NCBI GenBank assembly: GCA_000482145.1
Contig: AUXH01000043.1
Span: 1 to 58,216 of the forward strand
Direction: 5' to 3'
DNA: 58,216 nucleotides
Source of the DNA: Strigomonas culicis
Lineage: Eukaryota > Euglenozoa > Kinetoplastea > Trypanosomatida > Trypanosomatidae
The position numbers and the translations under genes are program-made. Numbering within the stretch: the first letter of the stretch is position 1; the number at the start of each line of letters is the position of its first letter. The notes under the pieces are model-generated. The model had not been told where the DNA came from, ran no database searches, and saw nothing but the letters and a program-made list of their open reading frames with translations. Below are positions 1 through 8,931 of this stretch, in pieces.

Positions 1-36
1 AGAGAGAAGAATAANAAGTATAATACAATAAAAATA

Positions 37-40
<4 letters not shown>

Positions 41-82
<42 letters not shown>
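41..82. repeat. TA dinucleotide microsatellite at the left end
   Basis: About 42 bases of TA with one TG interruption near position 72, close to the first base of the window. An ambiguous base N stands at position 15. Confidence 0.9.
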
Positions 83-256
83 AATGTATTCAATGTATTA
101 TTTCTTTTAGTGTGTATGCGTGTCTTCTATGTATTGTGTTATTACTCTTGCAGTTGGTCTTATGAGCTCTCTTCTAGTTGATCCCTGTGATCAGAGAGCC
201 ATTCGACGTCATAATCTATGCACTCCGTGCTGGACGCACCCCCTCCCCCTTTCAGC
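83..256. other. 3' flank of the last gene
   Basis: AT-rich sequence between the left TA repeat and the stop of the 496-aa protein gene, presumably its 3' UTR. No gene recognised. Confidence 0.6.
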
Positions 257-1747
257 TCACTGGTCACCACTGGGGCGCGCCGCCAAGGTGACCCAGGCAT
301 GCTGCTGTGAGGCGGGCGCGCTGTCATACAGGGCGAGCCGGGCGGCCGCGGCGGTGGCATCCCCGGCCGAGCTCGTCGTGGCGAGCGCGCGCGGCACGAG
401 CGCCGTCGGGTCCAGCATCGCGCGGACCGCATACCGCTGAATGTCGACGCGCAGGGACTCCAGTGTCTGCATCTCTTTGAGGTCCGCGAAGGAGAAGCGC
501 GAAGTCAGGATGTGGCGGACAGGGGGCAGCAAGGCCTCCGCCGGCTGCACCGCGTTTAAGAGCTGCGCCATGCGCCAGTCGGTCGGCAGCGCGTTGTGCT
601 CGAAAGGGCCCAGAACGGAGTCGGACTGGCCGAAGCAGCGCTTGTCGATGGGGGCGCACGTCGTCGCCTCCTTGCACTTCTGCCGGTAGTGATCGCCGAG
701 TGTGTGGGAGCCCATCTGCTGCAGGGCGTGCACCGCCGCCACCTCGTCGTTCGCGGGCGTCGCGAGCTGCGTGGCGTACAGCATGCACCCGAAGATCTGT
801 TGGGCGTCGTCCTGTGCGGTCAAGGGCGTGGCCTGCAGGGCCTCCAGGCCGTCCTCGTAGCGCCCGGTGAGGCGCTGGCACGCCCGCGCGATGAGCAGGT
901 CCACGTTCGTGTGGTCCACCGCCGCGGGGCCCTGCGGCTCGCCGTCGGACCACTCCGCGCGGGAGGCGGCGGAGCCGCCCTCCCCCCAGAGGGCCTCCAC
1001 GTCGTCGTCGAAGCGGAAGTTGTCGACGTACTGAGCGGTGATCGCCACCCCATCCACGTCCCTCACCTTCTGCTTGTGGCTCTCAAGCTTCACGAGCTTC
1101 GACTTGACGGAGTTCTGCTCCAGCGTCCGCATCCGGTGGCGCAGCATGTCGACCTGCGTGTCGATGGGGATGTGCGCATCCGCCGTCGCGGGCGCGGTGG
1201 CCAGCGCCTCGCCCGCAGGCTCCAGCCGCGCCGATGGGTATTCGATGTCGTCCTCATCGTCCTCATCGATGGCGATCGCGCGCAGCGCGTAGGCTGCCAG
1301 CTCGCTGGGCGCGACCTCCCGCATATCCCGCGCCGCGCCTGGCGCTGCGGCGCGGGAGTGGCCCGCGGGCCGCCTGGCGCCAGCCCCGCCCGGGGCGCCA
1401 CTCGACTGGATGAGCTTCTCCCCGCGCCGCTGGTCGGCCGCGCGCCGCGCCTCGTCCTCGCGCAGCATGGAGAGCCCCTTCTGCCGCTCCGACTGCGAGC
1501 GAGCCACGATGCCCCGCATCGCGTGGACACGGCCCTGCTGCTCGAGGAGGGCGGTGAGCTTCTTTTCGAGGTAGGTCATCTCCTCCTCTTCGTTCGTCAT
1601 CTTCACGAGCGCGCGTCGGGTGTTTTCAAAGGCGCACTGCACCGCATCCACGTGCACACTGGTGGAGAGCGCGACGAACCGCAGCGCGTCCATCGCCTCG
1701 GTGGACTCCTCTAAGGTGGTCATGCTTTGGCCTTTTACCGCCGCCAT
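257..1747 (-). CDS. Hypothetical protein with N-terminal coiled coil (496 aa)
   Basis: I do not recognise a family. Residues about 45-110 are rich in Glu, Lys, Arg and Leu with heptad-like spacing and probably form a coiled coil. A linker rich in Ala, Gly and Pro follows (about 115-145), then an acidic patch (IDEDDEDD, about 160-170). The C-terminal half (about 280-470) looks globular and helical, with scattered Cys and no recognisable motif. No signal peptide or membrane segment is visible. The first ATG is at 1747. However, no AG lies between the upstream pyrimidine tract (minus strand of 1761-1784) and that ATG. The first AG is at 1732-1733, inside the reading frame, so Met9 at 1723 may be the true start. 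It is the last gene of the polycistron in this window. Confidence 0.75.
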   Translation of the reverse strand: MAAVKGQSMTTLEESTEAMDALRFVALSTSVHVDAVQCAFENTRRALVKMTNEEEEMTYLEKKLTALLEQQGRVHAMRGIVARSQSERQKGLSMLREDEARRAADQRRGEKLIQSSGAPGGAGARRPAGHSRAAAPGAARDMREVAPSELAAYALRAIAIDEDDEDDIEYPSARLEPAGEALATAPATADAHIPIDTQVDMLRHRMRTLEQNSVKSKLVKLESHKQKVRDVDGVAITAQYVDNFRFDDDVEALWGEGGSAASRAEWSDGEPQGPAAVDHTNVDLLIARACQRLTGRYEDGLEALQATPLTAQDDAQQIFGCMLYATQLATPANDEVAAVHALQQMGSHTLGDHYRQKCKEATTCAPIDKRCFGQSDSVLGPFEHNALPTDWRMAQLLNAVQPAEALLPPVRHILTSRFSFADLKEMQTLESLRVDIQRYAVRAMLDPTALVPRALATTSSAGDATAAAARLALYDSAPASQQHAWVTLAARPSGDQ

Positions 1748-1785
1748 TTGACAGTTTAGTGAAGAGAGAAGAAAGGGAAAGAAGC
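1732..1785 (-). promoter_or_regulatory. Predicted spliced-leader acceptor: pyrimidine tract and first AG
   Basis: On the minus strand a pyrimidine run (plus coordinates 1761-1784) is followed by sequence without any AG until 1732-1733. That AG lies 24 bases or less inside the longest reading frame of the neighbouring gene. Using it would remove the first ATG and leave Met9 as the start, with a 5' UTR of only about 8 bases plus the leader. This is inferred from the first-AG rule of trypanosomatid trans-splicing. Confidence 0.45.
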
Positions 1786-1924
1786 ATCAATGAAGTTTGT
1801 ACATGCCATTGGCTCATGCGGAGGACAGGGTGTCTCCAAGGAGGCTTTCAATTATATATAAAAAATCACACAATAGTAACAGTGACAGGTAGTTATGTAC
1901 GACAGTAGTGTGCCTTTGGGGCCA

Positions 1925-3370
1925 CTACAGTTTACGCGTCATGTGATAATAGAACAATATGCTATGGGCCCAACCGCAGTGGTCTCCGAAGAGCACCCGG
2001 AACCCCTCTTGAATCGCATCGTGGTGGATCGACGCGAGCGGCGGCGGTACAGGTGCCTTCTCTCGCACCTCCCCGTCCGCGCGCCGCGTCTTTTTGTGTA
2101 CCGCTTCGCGTTGCTTTTCCTTCCAGAGCGCGATGATAGACTGCCAGTTCTGTGCAGTCGCGGCAGCAGGGGTCTGTGAGCGCATGCGCTTACCGCCGGC
2201 GCCTCGGCGACCCGTGTCCTTCACGCCCCCCTGCTGCCGAGCAGGCGCTGCCGCGCGGCTCGCGGCACTGCTGGGCTCGAGGTACACCGCCGCCAGCTGC
2301 GCCATGTGCGTGTCGACCGGCACCACATCGGTCCGCTCGAGTCCAAAGAGGAGCACGCAGTCGGCCACCTTGCGGCCCACGCCCTGCAGCTGCAGCAGCG
2401 CCTCCCGCTGCGCCGAGGCCGCGTCCATCGCGAGCAGGTCCCGGTAAAACGGCTCCTGCGCCGCCACGGCATGCTGCCGGACTGCGTCGCTCGCACCTCC
2501 CGTCGGCGCGGCGGTGGGTGTGCGGCGCGCCGCTACAATCTGCTTCATACTCTGGATGATGTACTTGCTGCGGTAGCCGTACCTGTGCTCCCGCAGGACC
2601 TCCTCGGTGGCCTGCGCCGCCAGCTCGGCAGCGGACGGCAGTGCGTACAGCGTCACCCAATCCGCTTCTTTTCCCGTCGCCGCTCCGCGGGCGGCCGGCG
2701 GGCGACGACGCACCGATGCGGGCGGCCGTGTGCAGCCACTCGCCAAGTCCACTTCACAGAGCGGCGTGCCGTAGAGGCGGCCCAGCGACTCGACCATTTC
2801 CGTAATGCGCTTCACGTGGTTGTTCTGTGAACACAGAAACGAGAGCAGCGTTTCGTGCACGTCCTGACGGAGGACGCGAATGGGAATGCAGGGCGTCTCA
2901 CCCGTTGGCAAGTGCGGTGGTGGCGCCAGCTTCCCCTTCTTTCCATCCTTGCTCTTCCCAATCACGGGAGCGAGCTGCGGTGCGTCTGCCTCAGCCGTGT
3001 CGCGCACCAGGTGGCGAACGAGTGGGTGTGTCTTATGCGGGTTGTGTGTGGACCATCGGTCCCACAGCTGCTGAATGCTCACATCCAGCGCCAGGTAGTG
3101 CGTGAGCAAGCGGGCGTCGTCTGGCGCATCGCGCGCGAGAGATCGCTTGGGTGTGACGGTGTCGTTCAGCCGACGGTACTCCACCGGGCCGCCGCCGTGC
3201 CCGTCCCGCGCGGTCTGGACGTGACGCAGCTCAAACGCACGGTCGTGGATGACACCAACGTATGTCTGCCGTGGGGTGGGTCTCCAGCGAAAGCACTGGC
3301 CGCCACACAGCGTCATGGGCAGGTGGATGTGAGCGGTCGCAGAGGCTTTGAGTAATTTCCATTCTGACAT
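1925..3370 (-). CDS. OGG1: 8-oxoguanine DNA glycosylase/AP lyase OGG1 (481 aa)
   Basis: This base-excision-repair enzyme removes 8-oxoguanine opposite cytosine and nicks the abasic site. The N-terminal OGG domain (about 1-120) begins MSEWKLLKAS and carries the LCGGQCFRW motif. The HhH-GPD segment reads LQGVGRKVADCVLLFGLER and then PVDTHM. Lys334 is the expected Schiff-base nucleophile and Asp353 the catalytic acid; their 19-residue spacing equals human K249/D268. A conserved C-terminal block (FRVLFGDHCGWAHSILF) closes the protein. About 75 basic, low-complexity residues, including KRMR, are inserted between PVDTHM and that block and may hold a nuclear signal. Another insertion follows the QNNHVKR segment. 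The frame stays open further upstream but only from a GTG; the ATG at 3370 lies just after a predicted splice acceptor at 3412-3413. Confidence 0.95.
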   Translation of the reverse strand: MSEWKLLKASATAHIHLPMTLCGGQCFRWRPTPRQTYVGVIHDRAFELRHVQTARDGHGGGPVEYRRLNDTVTPKRSLARDAPDDARLLTHYLALDVSIQQLWDRWSTHNPHKTHPLVRHLVRDTAEADAPQLAPVIGKSKDGKKGKLAPPPHLPTGETPCIPIRVLRQDVHETLLSFLCSQNNHVKRITEMVESLGRLYGTPLCEVDLASGCTRPPASVRRRPPAARGAATGKEADWVTLYALPSAAELAAQATEEVLREHRYGYRSKYIIQSMKQIVAARRTPTAAPTGGASDAVRQHAVAAQEPFYRDLLAMDAASAQREALLQLQGVGRKVADCVLLFGLERTDVVPVDTHMAQLAAVYLEPSSAASRAAAPARQQGGVKDTGRRGAGGKRMRSQTPAAATAQNWQSIIALWKEKQREAVHKKTRRADGEVREKAPVPPPLASIHHDAIQEGFRVLFGDHCGWAHSILFYYHMTRKL

Positions 3371-3411
3371 CGGTGCGCTACTAGGGGCTACCCGCTCTTG
3401 ATGAGAAGGTG

Positions 3412-3446
3412 CTAGTGAGAACGAGAGAGAGCGAGGGAGAGACACG
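3412..3446 (-). promoter_or_regulatory. Predicted spliced-leader acceptor of OGG1
   Basis: A pyrimidine-rich run on the minus strand (plus 3420-3446) is followed by AG at 3412-3413. This gives a 5' UTR of about 41 bases before the ATG at 3370 and supports that start over the longer non-ATG frame. Confidence 0.5.
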
Positions 3447-3588
3447 AGCAGTTACTCGGTAGCTTCAGCAACCAGCACTTCCCACTATCTACCATTCACA
3501 CACAAACACCCACATATACGGAAAAGAAAAAGAAAAGAGATACCTCAAACGGCGAAGAGCACTCACGTAAGAATGCAGTTCACCTTCA

Positions 3589-6500
3589 TTATGCGTAATC
3601 CGACTTATTCTGTGAAAACACGTTTAGCACCTGCTCGGCCAAGAGACGCGTGGGCGTGTGGGGAAACATCACGGCGATGCTCTGCAGCGCCGCGACGGCC
3701 TCGTTCAGTATCTGCATGTGGCCGTCCGTGTCCACCTCGGCGAAGAGGTCGGGGGCCGCCCCCATGATGCCGGAGAGCAGCCGCACACCCGTCTGCTGCA
3801 TGGCGGGCACCTTGCTGTAGCGCGTGGTGCCGATCGCAAAGGAGAGCAAGGCCTCCTTTTCGCTCAGCGGCAGCTGCTGCAGGAGCGCGGTGGGCCCCCG
3901 CTCGCCGGGTGCGCCGCCCGCCGCCATTTTGCTCGACTGCACGACCGACCGGAAGAGGATTTCGGAACACTGCGCCGCCTGCGTGACGACGTCGTTGACG
4001 TCGTCGGCACTCCACTTGGCCGCCGGGGCCAGCGCCACGCAGGCGCAGCTCGCGTTGCAGAACTCCATGCACACGCTTGCGTACTGCACGTACCAGCGCA
4101 GGTAGAGCTGCGGGCCCTGCGGGTGCTGCGCCATAATCTGAAGCGCTTGATTGTTCACTTGAATAGCGAAGGCGACCTGCAACTGAAGGGTTTGTATCGC
4201 GTGCCGGCGGTCGCTGGACGCAGACGCCGCCGCGTCTCCCGCCTGCTTCGCGTCGCGGTAGAGAGCTGCTAGCGCACGCAGCGGGCCAAACACACACTGC
4301 TCACCCACCCGTGCAGAGGTGGGGTGGTCCGGCGCGGAGGACAGCGAAAGGAGCAGCAGCAGCGCCGTGGCCTCCAGCACCGACAGCGTGAACTTGCTCC
4401 ACTCCGCCTCCGTGTAGTACGCAGTGCCCGTGTAGTGCGCGACGGCACCCGAAACGAGAGGGCGCACAATCTGCTCCACAAAAGGACCGACGCACGCATC
4501 GGCGACCGCAGCTGTCCGGAGGGAGGGCGTGGCAGCGTCTCCCTCCGCACCGCGGGGATGCAGCGCGAGGCTGACAGAAAAGCAGAGGCAAAACGAGGTG
4601 ATGCGGTCGAGAAAGAGCGCCAGCTCCACCCGACGCGTCCGCTCCTCCGCCAAGCGCGCAAACACGCGGTCGGACGGGAACCGACACAGCACCTCCAGCA
4701 GAAGGCGCTGTATTTCGCGATTGCGGTGCATGTAGCCGAGGTACGGCTCGTGCACGAGCGCTCGCCACACACAGCGCCATATGAGCTCGCTGTACGCGTT
4801 CCCTGTCGCTCCGCCAAAGACGGCCGCGTCACAAGACCGGAAGCACAGTAAAGGCAGGAGAACAGTGTAGGCGGAATCTGCGCCTTGTGGGGCGGGGCGC
4901 AGGCTCGCCTCGCGGACGGCGGCGAGCCACGCAATCTCGTCCTCGTCCTTTTCGTCTGCCGAGGGCACTACCGCGGCGCCATTCAGCAGTAGCTGAGCGC
5001 AGATCACCTTCACAATGAATGTCCTGTACTCCACCGGCTTTGCGCGAACGCACGCCGATAGATTGGAGAGGATCTGGGTGACGTACTTGATGTACCACTG
5101 CCGAGACTCGAGGGACGTGGTGGGCGCGCCCTTCAGCGCCTGCAAGAGCCCCGCCAGGGGCGCCTCGCGCGTGCCACCGTTGCTCACCTCCGCTGCCCAC
5201 GTCTCACAGAGGGACTGCAGCAAATAGTTCATCTTGTTTTTTTTCATGTCCGCGAGTGCCTTGCCATCGGCAGCGCCACTGGTGATTGTGACAGACGGTG
5301 TACCGATTCCTTCCGTCACCGTTGCGGCGTCAGCAGGCTCCTTGTCCCCCAGCATGGGCTCGGTGGAGTACAGGAGGGCGCGAGAGTAAAGGTCCGCGGG
5401 CGTGAGTGGCGTCGCGCCGCTGCCCTTTTGCACCGCCCTCCCTTCCAACGAAGCAAGCTCCTGCTGCGGCTCCTGCCCGCCCACCGTCCTGCCGTGCGCA
5501 TCCTGGCCGTCGCCATGCGCCACCGCTTCCTGCCGCGTGCCGGTGTTTTCACCCGTGTCGCGGTGAAGAATGTTGAAAGCTGTGTCCAGCAAAAGGAGCA
5601 TCACAGAGGCATCGTTGGCGTGTGCGCGCAGCACCGCCTCCAGCGCGCTCTTGGAGACGGACTGCTTCCTGCCCGTAGGGTCGCGCTGCAGGCTGACGCA
5701 CAGGAGCGGCTCCACAACGTCTTCCGCGCACACCTTGGCAAACAGGGACGCGCTCTGCATACGTACGCACAGCTCCTCATCGTGAAGCCGCATGATGAGG
5801 TGCTCCGCCAGAATGCGCAGCGTCTCGCGCATCCGTGGGTTCTTTTGCGCCTCCAGCGCGCTGCTGCCACACGCGCCCGCCTCTCCCGCCTCCCCGCGCT
5901 CGGTGCCATCCCCCTCCCTGCAGTTGGGCAGCGCGGCAAGTACGTCGAGTGCGTTCTTGCGTGCCGCGGTGTTGTTCTGCTGCAGCAGCTGGAAGAGCCG
6001 CGGGATGAGCACGTACGGACGCTCCAGCACGGCGACCGTCAGCAGGCGCGTGACGTGGTGCGAGGCGGCGTCCCGGTCCTGCGTGAGCATGCCGAGCAGC
6101 TGCTCCGAGAAGCCGACGGAGAGGTGCGCGTGCGTCGACGGCCCCGAGGAGGGGGCCAGGATGGACGAGGAAAGCGCGGAGGCCATATGCAAGATGTGCT
6201 CCTGGCGAAACCGCAGCCCGCGCTGAAGGAGCAGGTGGTGGATCTGCTCCGTCATGGCGGTGTCCGATTCCCACAGCGCTTCCTGCAGCGCGGACGACGG
6301 TGCGGCAGCGGCGACGGCCAATACAGCCGTGAGAAAGGCGTTTGCCGAAACAAAAAGCTCCAATTCGTTTTCCTTTCCCTCCGTCCCTGTGACGCGGGTG
6401 AGAGCGGACGCCACGTAAGCCACAACATCCTTATACTGGAAGAGGACGACACCAGAGCTCACATAGGAAAGGCAGAGACCACCCTGGGTGGCTACCCACG

Positions 6501-7671
6501 ACCCCGTCAGGTCACGGACCAGCAGGCACAGGCGCATCGTTTGTATCCACATGAGATTGCCCACTTCAACAACCGCTTTAGCACTGTCGCCGTACTGCTG
6601 CCGCGCGGCGCGGCAAGCGCAGTTCATCTGCTCGTATGTTTTGCTCATGTCGTCCAGCATCCACTGATAGCCGTGCATCGCCGTGTCCAAGAGGATGAGC
6701 GACTTGGCGGTGCAGCCGTGGCGCTGCACCATCTCCTGCCGCACCCACCCCAGTGCTCGGTCGAGAGCCCGGCGCAGCGTGCCTAGGCAGCCCCACAGGC
6801 GGGCGGGGACGTCCCGGTCCAGTACCCGCGCGCTCTTGGGGTTTGCATGGTCGCCGCTGTGCACACGCAGCACGTCCACGCAGATCCAGTGCAGGCTGTG
6901 TAGAACGGCGTTGTTCGCCTCGGCGGCCAAGCGCGACGGGTGCGGCACCGCACCGTCACACGGCGTGGCAGAGCCGGCATCCTCGGCGAGAATGGCGACG
7001 GCCGGCAGCACCTGCGCCACCCACCCCTGGAGCAGCTCCACGTAGTGCGAGGAGAGCTGCTTGCCCGTCACGCCGCCGGTGGCCACCGTGCGCAGCGTGT
7101 CCAGCGCGACGAGGAGATAGCCCAGTTGGAACTTGCGATTCACCCCGAAGGGGAGGACGCCAGCGGCAGGAGACGCGGCGGGGGAGGTCGACGTCGCACG
7201 GGCGTCACCCTTGTGCTTCGGAGACAGCAGCTCCCCGGCGAAGAGCATGGCCGACACCCACTCCTCTGTGCAGCAGGGACAGTCGTTGCCCTCGCCGTAC
7301 TGCGTTGCCTCGTCACAGAGCAGTCGGCAAGACAAGTAGGTCGACGTACGAAGCGTATCCGCGGACTGGAGGCTACCAAGGGCCACACGATACAGGGTGA
7401 GGTGGCTCCCCTTCACCTCCGAGGCCGCGCTCGTGTGGTCGCTAATGGTATGCGGAGGGGTGAAGAAGGCTCTAGGGCTCTTAGCGGCGTACAGAACACC
7501 ACGAATCGCTTGCAAAAGGGCGTAGTCATGCTGTTGTTCTTCTTCTGCGTTGATTCTTGCCTTGTACAGGCGCTGCAGGCTGGCTTCGAGCGGTACGACG
7601 TCCAATTGTCGCAAATAAGGAGACGGCCCCATATCAGGCCTCGAAAAGCCTTCCGCTGCAGCAAGGTTCAT
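3589..7671 (-). CDS. Large probable HEAT/ARM-like helical-repeat protein (1360 aa)
   Basis: No named family is recognised. The protein is almost entirely predicted helix, Leu/Ala-rich, without a signal peptide. Several stretches look like HEAT/ARM helix pairs, for example PYVLIPRLFQLLQQ with KNALDVLAALP near residues 550-580, and LAEHLIMRLHDEELCVRMQSAS near 615-640. The last 60 residues are again repeat-like. A low-complexity, Gly/Glu/Gln-rich linker lies at about 700-760. An early cluster CPCCTEE (about 135) could be a small metal site, but no partner cysteines are evident. Such solenoids are usually scaffolds in chromatin, transport or complex assembly; which one cannot be told here. The start ATG at 7671 gives the longest frame. 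Confidence 0.8.
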   Translation of the reverse strand: MNLAAAEGFSRPDMGPSPYLRQLDVVPLEASLQRLYKARINAEEEQQHDYALLQAIRGVLYAAKSPRAFFTPPHTISDHTSAASEVKGSHLTLYRVALGSLQSADTLRTSTYLSCRLLCDEATQYGEGNDCPCCTEEWVSAMLFAGELLSPKHKGDARATSTSPAASPAAGVLPFGVNRKFQLGYLLVALDTLRTVATGGVTGKQLSSHYVELLQGWVAQVLPAVAILAEDAGSATPCDGAVPHPSRLAAEANNAVLHSLHWICVDVLRVHSGDHANPKSARVLDRDVPARLWGCLGTLRRALDRALGWVRQEMVQRHGCTAKSLILLDTAMHGYQWMLDDMSKTYEQMNCACRAARQQYGDSAKAVVEVGNLMWIQTMRLCLLVRDLTGSWVATQGGLCLSYVSSGVVLFQYKDVVAYVASALTRVTGTEGKENELELFVSANAFLTAVLAVAAAAPSSALQEALWESDTAMTEQIHHLLLQRGLRFRQEHILHMASALSSSILAPSSGPSTHAHLSVGFSEQLLGMLTQDRDAASHHVTRLLTVAVLERPYVLIPRLFQLLQQNNTAARKNALDVLAALPNCREGDGTERGEAGEAGACGSSALEAQKNPRMRETLRILAEHLIMRLHDEELCVRMQSASLFAKVCAEDVVEPLLCVSLQRDPTGRKQSVSKSALEAVLRAHANDASVMLLLLDTAFNILHRDTGENTGTRQEAVAHGDGQDAHGRTVGGQEPQQELASLEGRAVQKGSGATPLTPADLYSRALLYSTEPMLGDKEPADAATVTEGIGTPSVTITSGAADGKALADMKKNKMNYLLQSLCETWAAEVSNGGTREAPLAGLLQALKGAPTTSLESRQWYIKYVTQILSNLSACVRAKPVEYRTFIVKVICAQLLLNGAAVVPSADEKDEDEIAWLAAVREASLRPAPQGADSAYTVLLPLLCFRSCDAAVFGGATGNAYSELIWRCVWRALVHEPYLGYMHRNREIQRLLLEVLCRFPSDRVFARLAEERTRRVELALFLDRITSFCLCFSVSLALHPRGAEGDAATPSLRTAAVADACVGPFVEQIVRPLVSGAVAHYTGTAYYTEAEWSKFTLSVLEATALLLLLSLSSAPDHPTSARVGEQCVFGPLRALAALYRDAKQAGDAAASASSDRRHAIQTLQLQVAFAIQVNNQALQIMAQHPQGPQLYLRWYVQYASVCMEFCNASCACVALAPAAKWSADDVNDVVTQAAQCSEILFRSVVQSSKMAAGGAPGERGPTALLQQLPLSEKEALLSFAIGTTRYSKVPAMQQTGVRLLSGIMGAAPDLFAEVDTDGHMQILNEAVAALQSIAVMFPHTPTRLLAEQVLNVFSQNKSDYA

Positions 7672-8241
7672 CTGAGCGCTCGTGTTTATCGATAGATATG
7701 GATCTGAAACAAATGTATCTCAACAGTTTTTTTTTTTTTGTGCGTGTGTTGTTGTTGTTGCCCTGTTCTTTCCTCAGCGTTAGAGATTGTTTAGCACAAG
7801 GGCATGGAAAATAAAGAGAGTGAGAGATGAGAAGAAACAGTGAAAATAGAGAACAGGAGATTTTTTTCTTGTTAGTATGTGCGCGAGCGATGTAAGTGAA
7901 ATTAGACGTATCACAATGGGCCAGAGTGGAGCGACACTGCATCAGGGACGACAATTGGAAATAGAAAACAGAATAATACATTATGTTTTTGGTGCGCAAA
8001 ACAGTCGCAGGTAAAACAAACAACCAAACAAACACAAGTAATAATACTAATACAGTGCAACGCAGTGTGCAACGTGAAAACGAAAGAAAAAAAATGAGAA
8101 TTGAGACTTTGATTAAGCTGTGCTATTGTACATGTAATTCATTGCTCACTACCGTTCAAGTGTAAACAATATAAAAGAAAAAAAATCAATAAATTAGTAT
8201 ATAAAATATATAGTGTATTATTTAGGAGAAGAATAGAGCCA

Positions 8242-8263
8242 ATATATATATATATATATATAT
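8242..8263. repeat. TA dinucleotide microsatellite
   Basis: An uninterrupted AT/TA run of about 22 bases in the spacer downstream of the kinatase gene. Confidence 0.9.
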
Positions 8264-8576
8264 TGCTTTAAACTTCACAGTTGCACACTGAAAACACGCA
8301 TCGAAAACACACCGCCACAAAATAAGCATTTAGACAGAAGAAATGAAAGGTTATAAATAAAGAGAGTAGTAATTGTAGTTTGTAATTAATACATCTATAT
8401 TATATATAAAAAAGAACACTATGTATGTATACATATAGATACTCAAAGAGACATTGATAAATGTATATATAGAGAGTGAGAGAGATTTTGCTTTTGTTAT
8501 ACTCACTCGCTTTTGCTTTCATTACAACACGGATAACAATAAAACCCAAATAAAAAATAAAAGGAAAAAAACGAAC

Positions 8577-8624
8577 AACCACACACAAACACAAACACAC
8601 AAGCATACACACACACACACACAC
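8577..8624. repeat. CA-rich simple repeat
   Basis: Imperfect CA and CAAA units culminating in a pure CA run at about 8607-8624. On the transcribed strand this is a GU-rich stretch in the probable 3' UTR of the kinatase gene. Confidence 0.85.
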
Positions 8625-8931
8625 GGGGAACACAAAAGAGAGGAATACATGTAAAAGGAATACAATTTCAGTTCCGTGATACAACGCTCCTCTTTATTGT
8701 ATACTCGAGAAAGAAGCGGAACACAAGTGCAAATGATAATAGTAATAAAAAACAAACAAGCAAAAAAGAAAATAGAAATAAAAACAAAAACAGGTGTTTA
8801 GACCCATTCAGCATCACATGTGGATGTATTAGTGTACAATTTTCACTTTTTCATTTTATAGGTACTAGTGGTGATTTGTGTATTTTCCATAAAAGTGCTC
8901 TCCCCGCTCAGTATACGGACCACCATAGCCC

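Larger units (their letters stand above)
7672..8931. other. Gene-free AT-rich spacer (1.26 kb)
   Basis: No credible gene. It contains poly-T and poly-A runs, a TA repeat at 8242-8263 and a CA-rich stretch at about 8577-8624. Open frames here are short, low-complexity and mostly lack an ATG. It should contain the 3' UTR of the kinatase gene and the 5' UTR of the helical-repeat gene. A purine-rich run on the plus strand at about 7809-7860 is a candidate pyrimidine tract for the latter. Confidence 0.7.

Noticed and set aside
3371..3445. N-terminal extension of OGG1 to 3445
   Set aside because: It opens with GTG and contains the predicted splice acceptor, so it is leader sequence.
5428..6786. 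A 452-codon plus-strand open frame over the 1360-aa gene
   Set aside because: Same reason: antisense to a long gene on the transcribed strand, Arg/His/Leu-rich, no recognisable domain.
7634..8035. A 133-codon minus-strand frame overlapping the start of the 1360-aa gene
   Set aside because: Low complexity, Phe/Ser/Lys/Asn-rich, overlaps a good gene in another frame and runs into the spacer.
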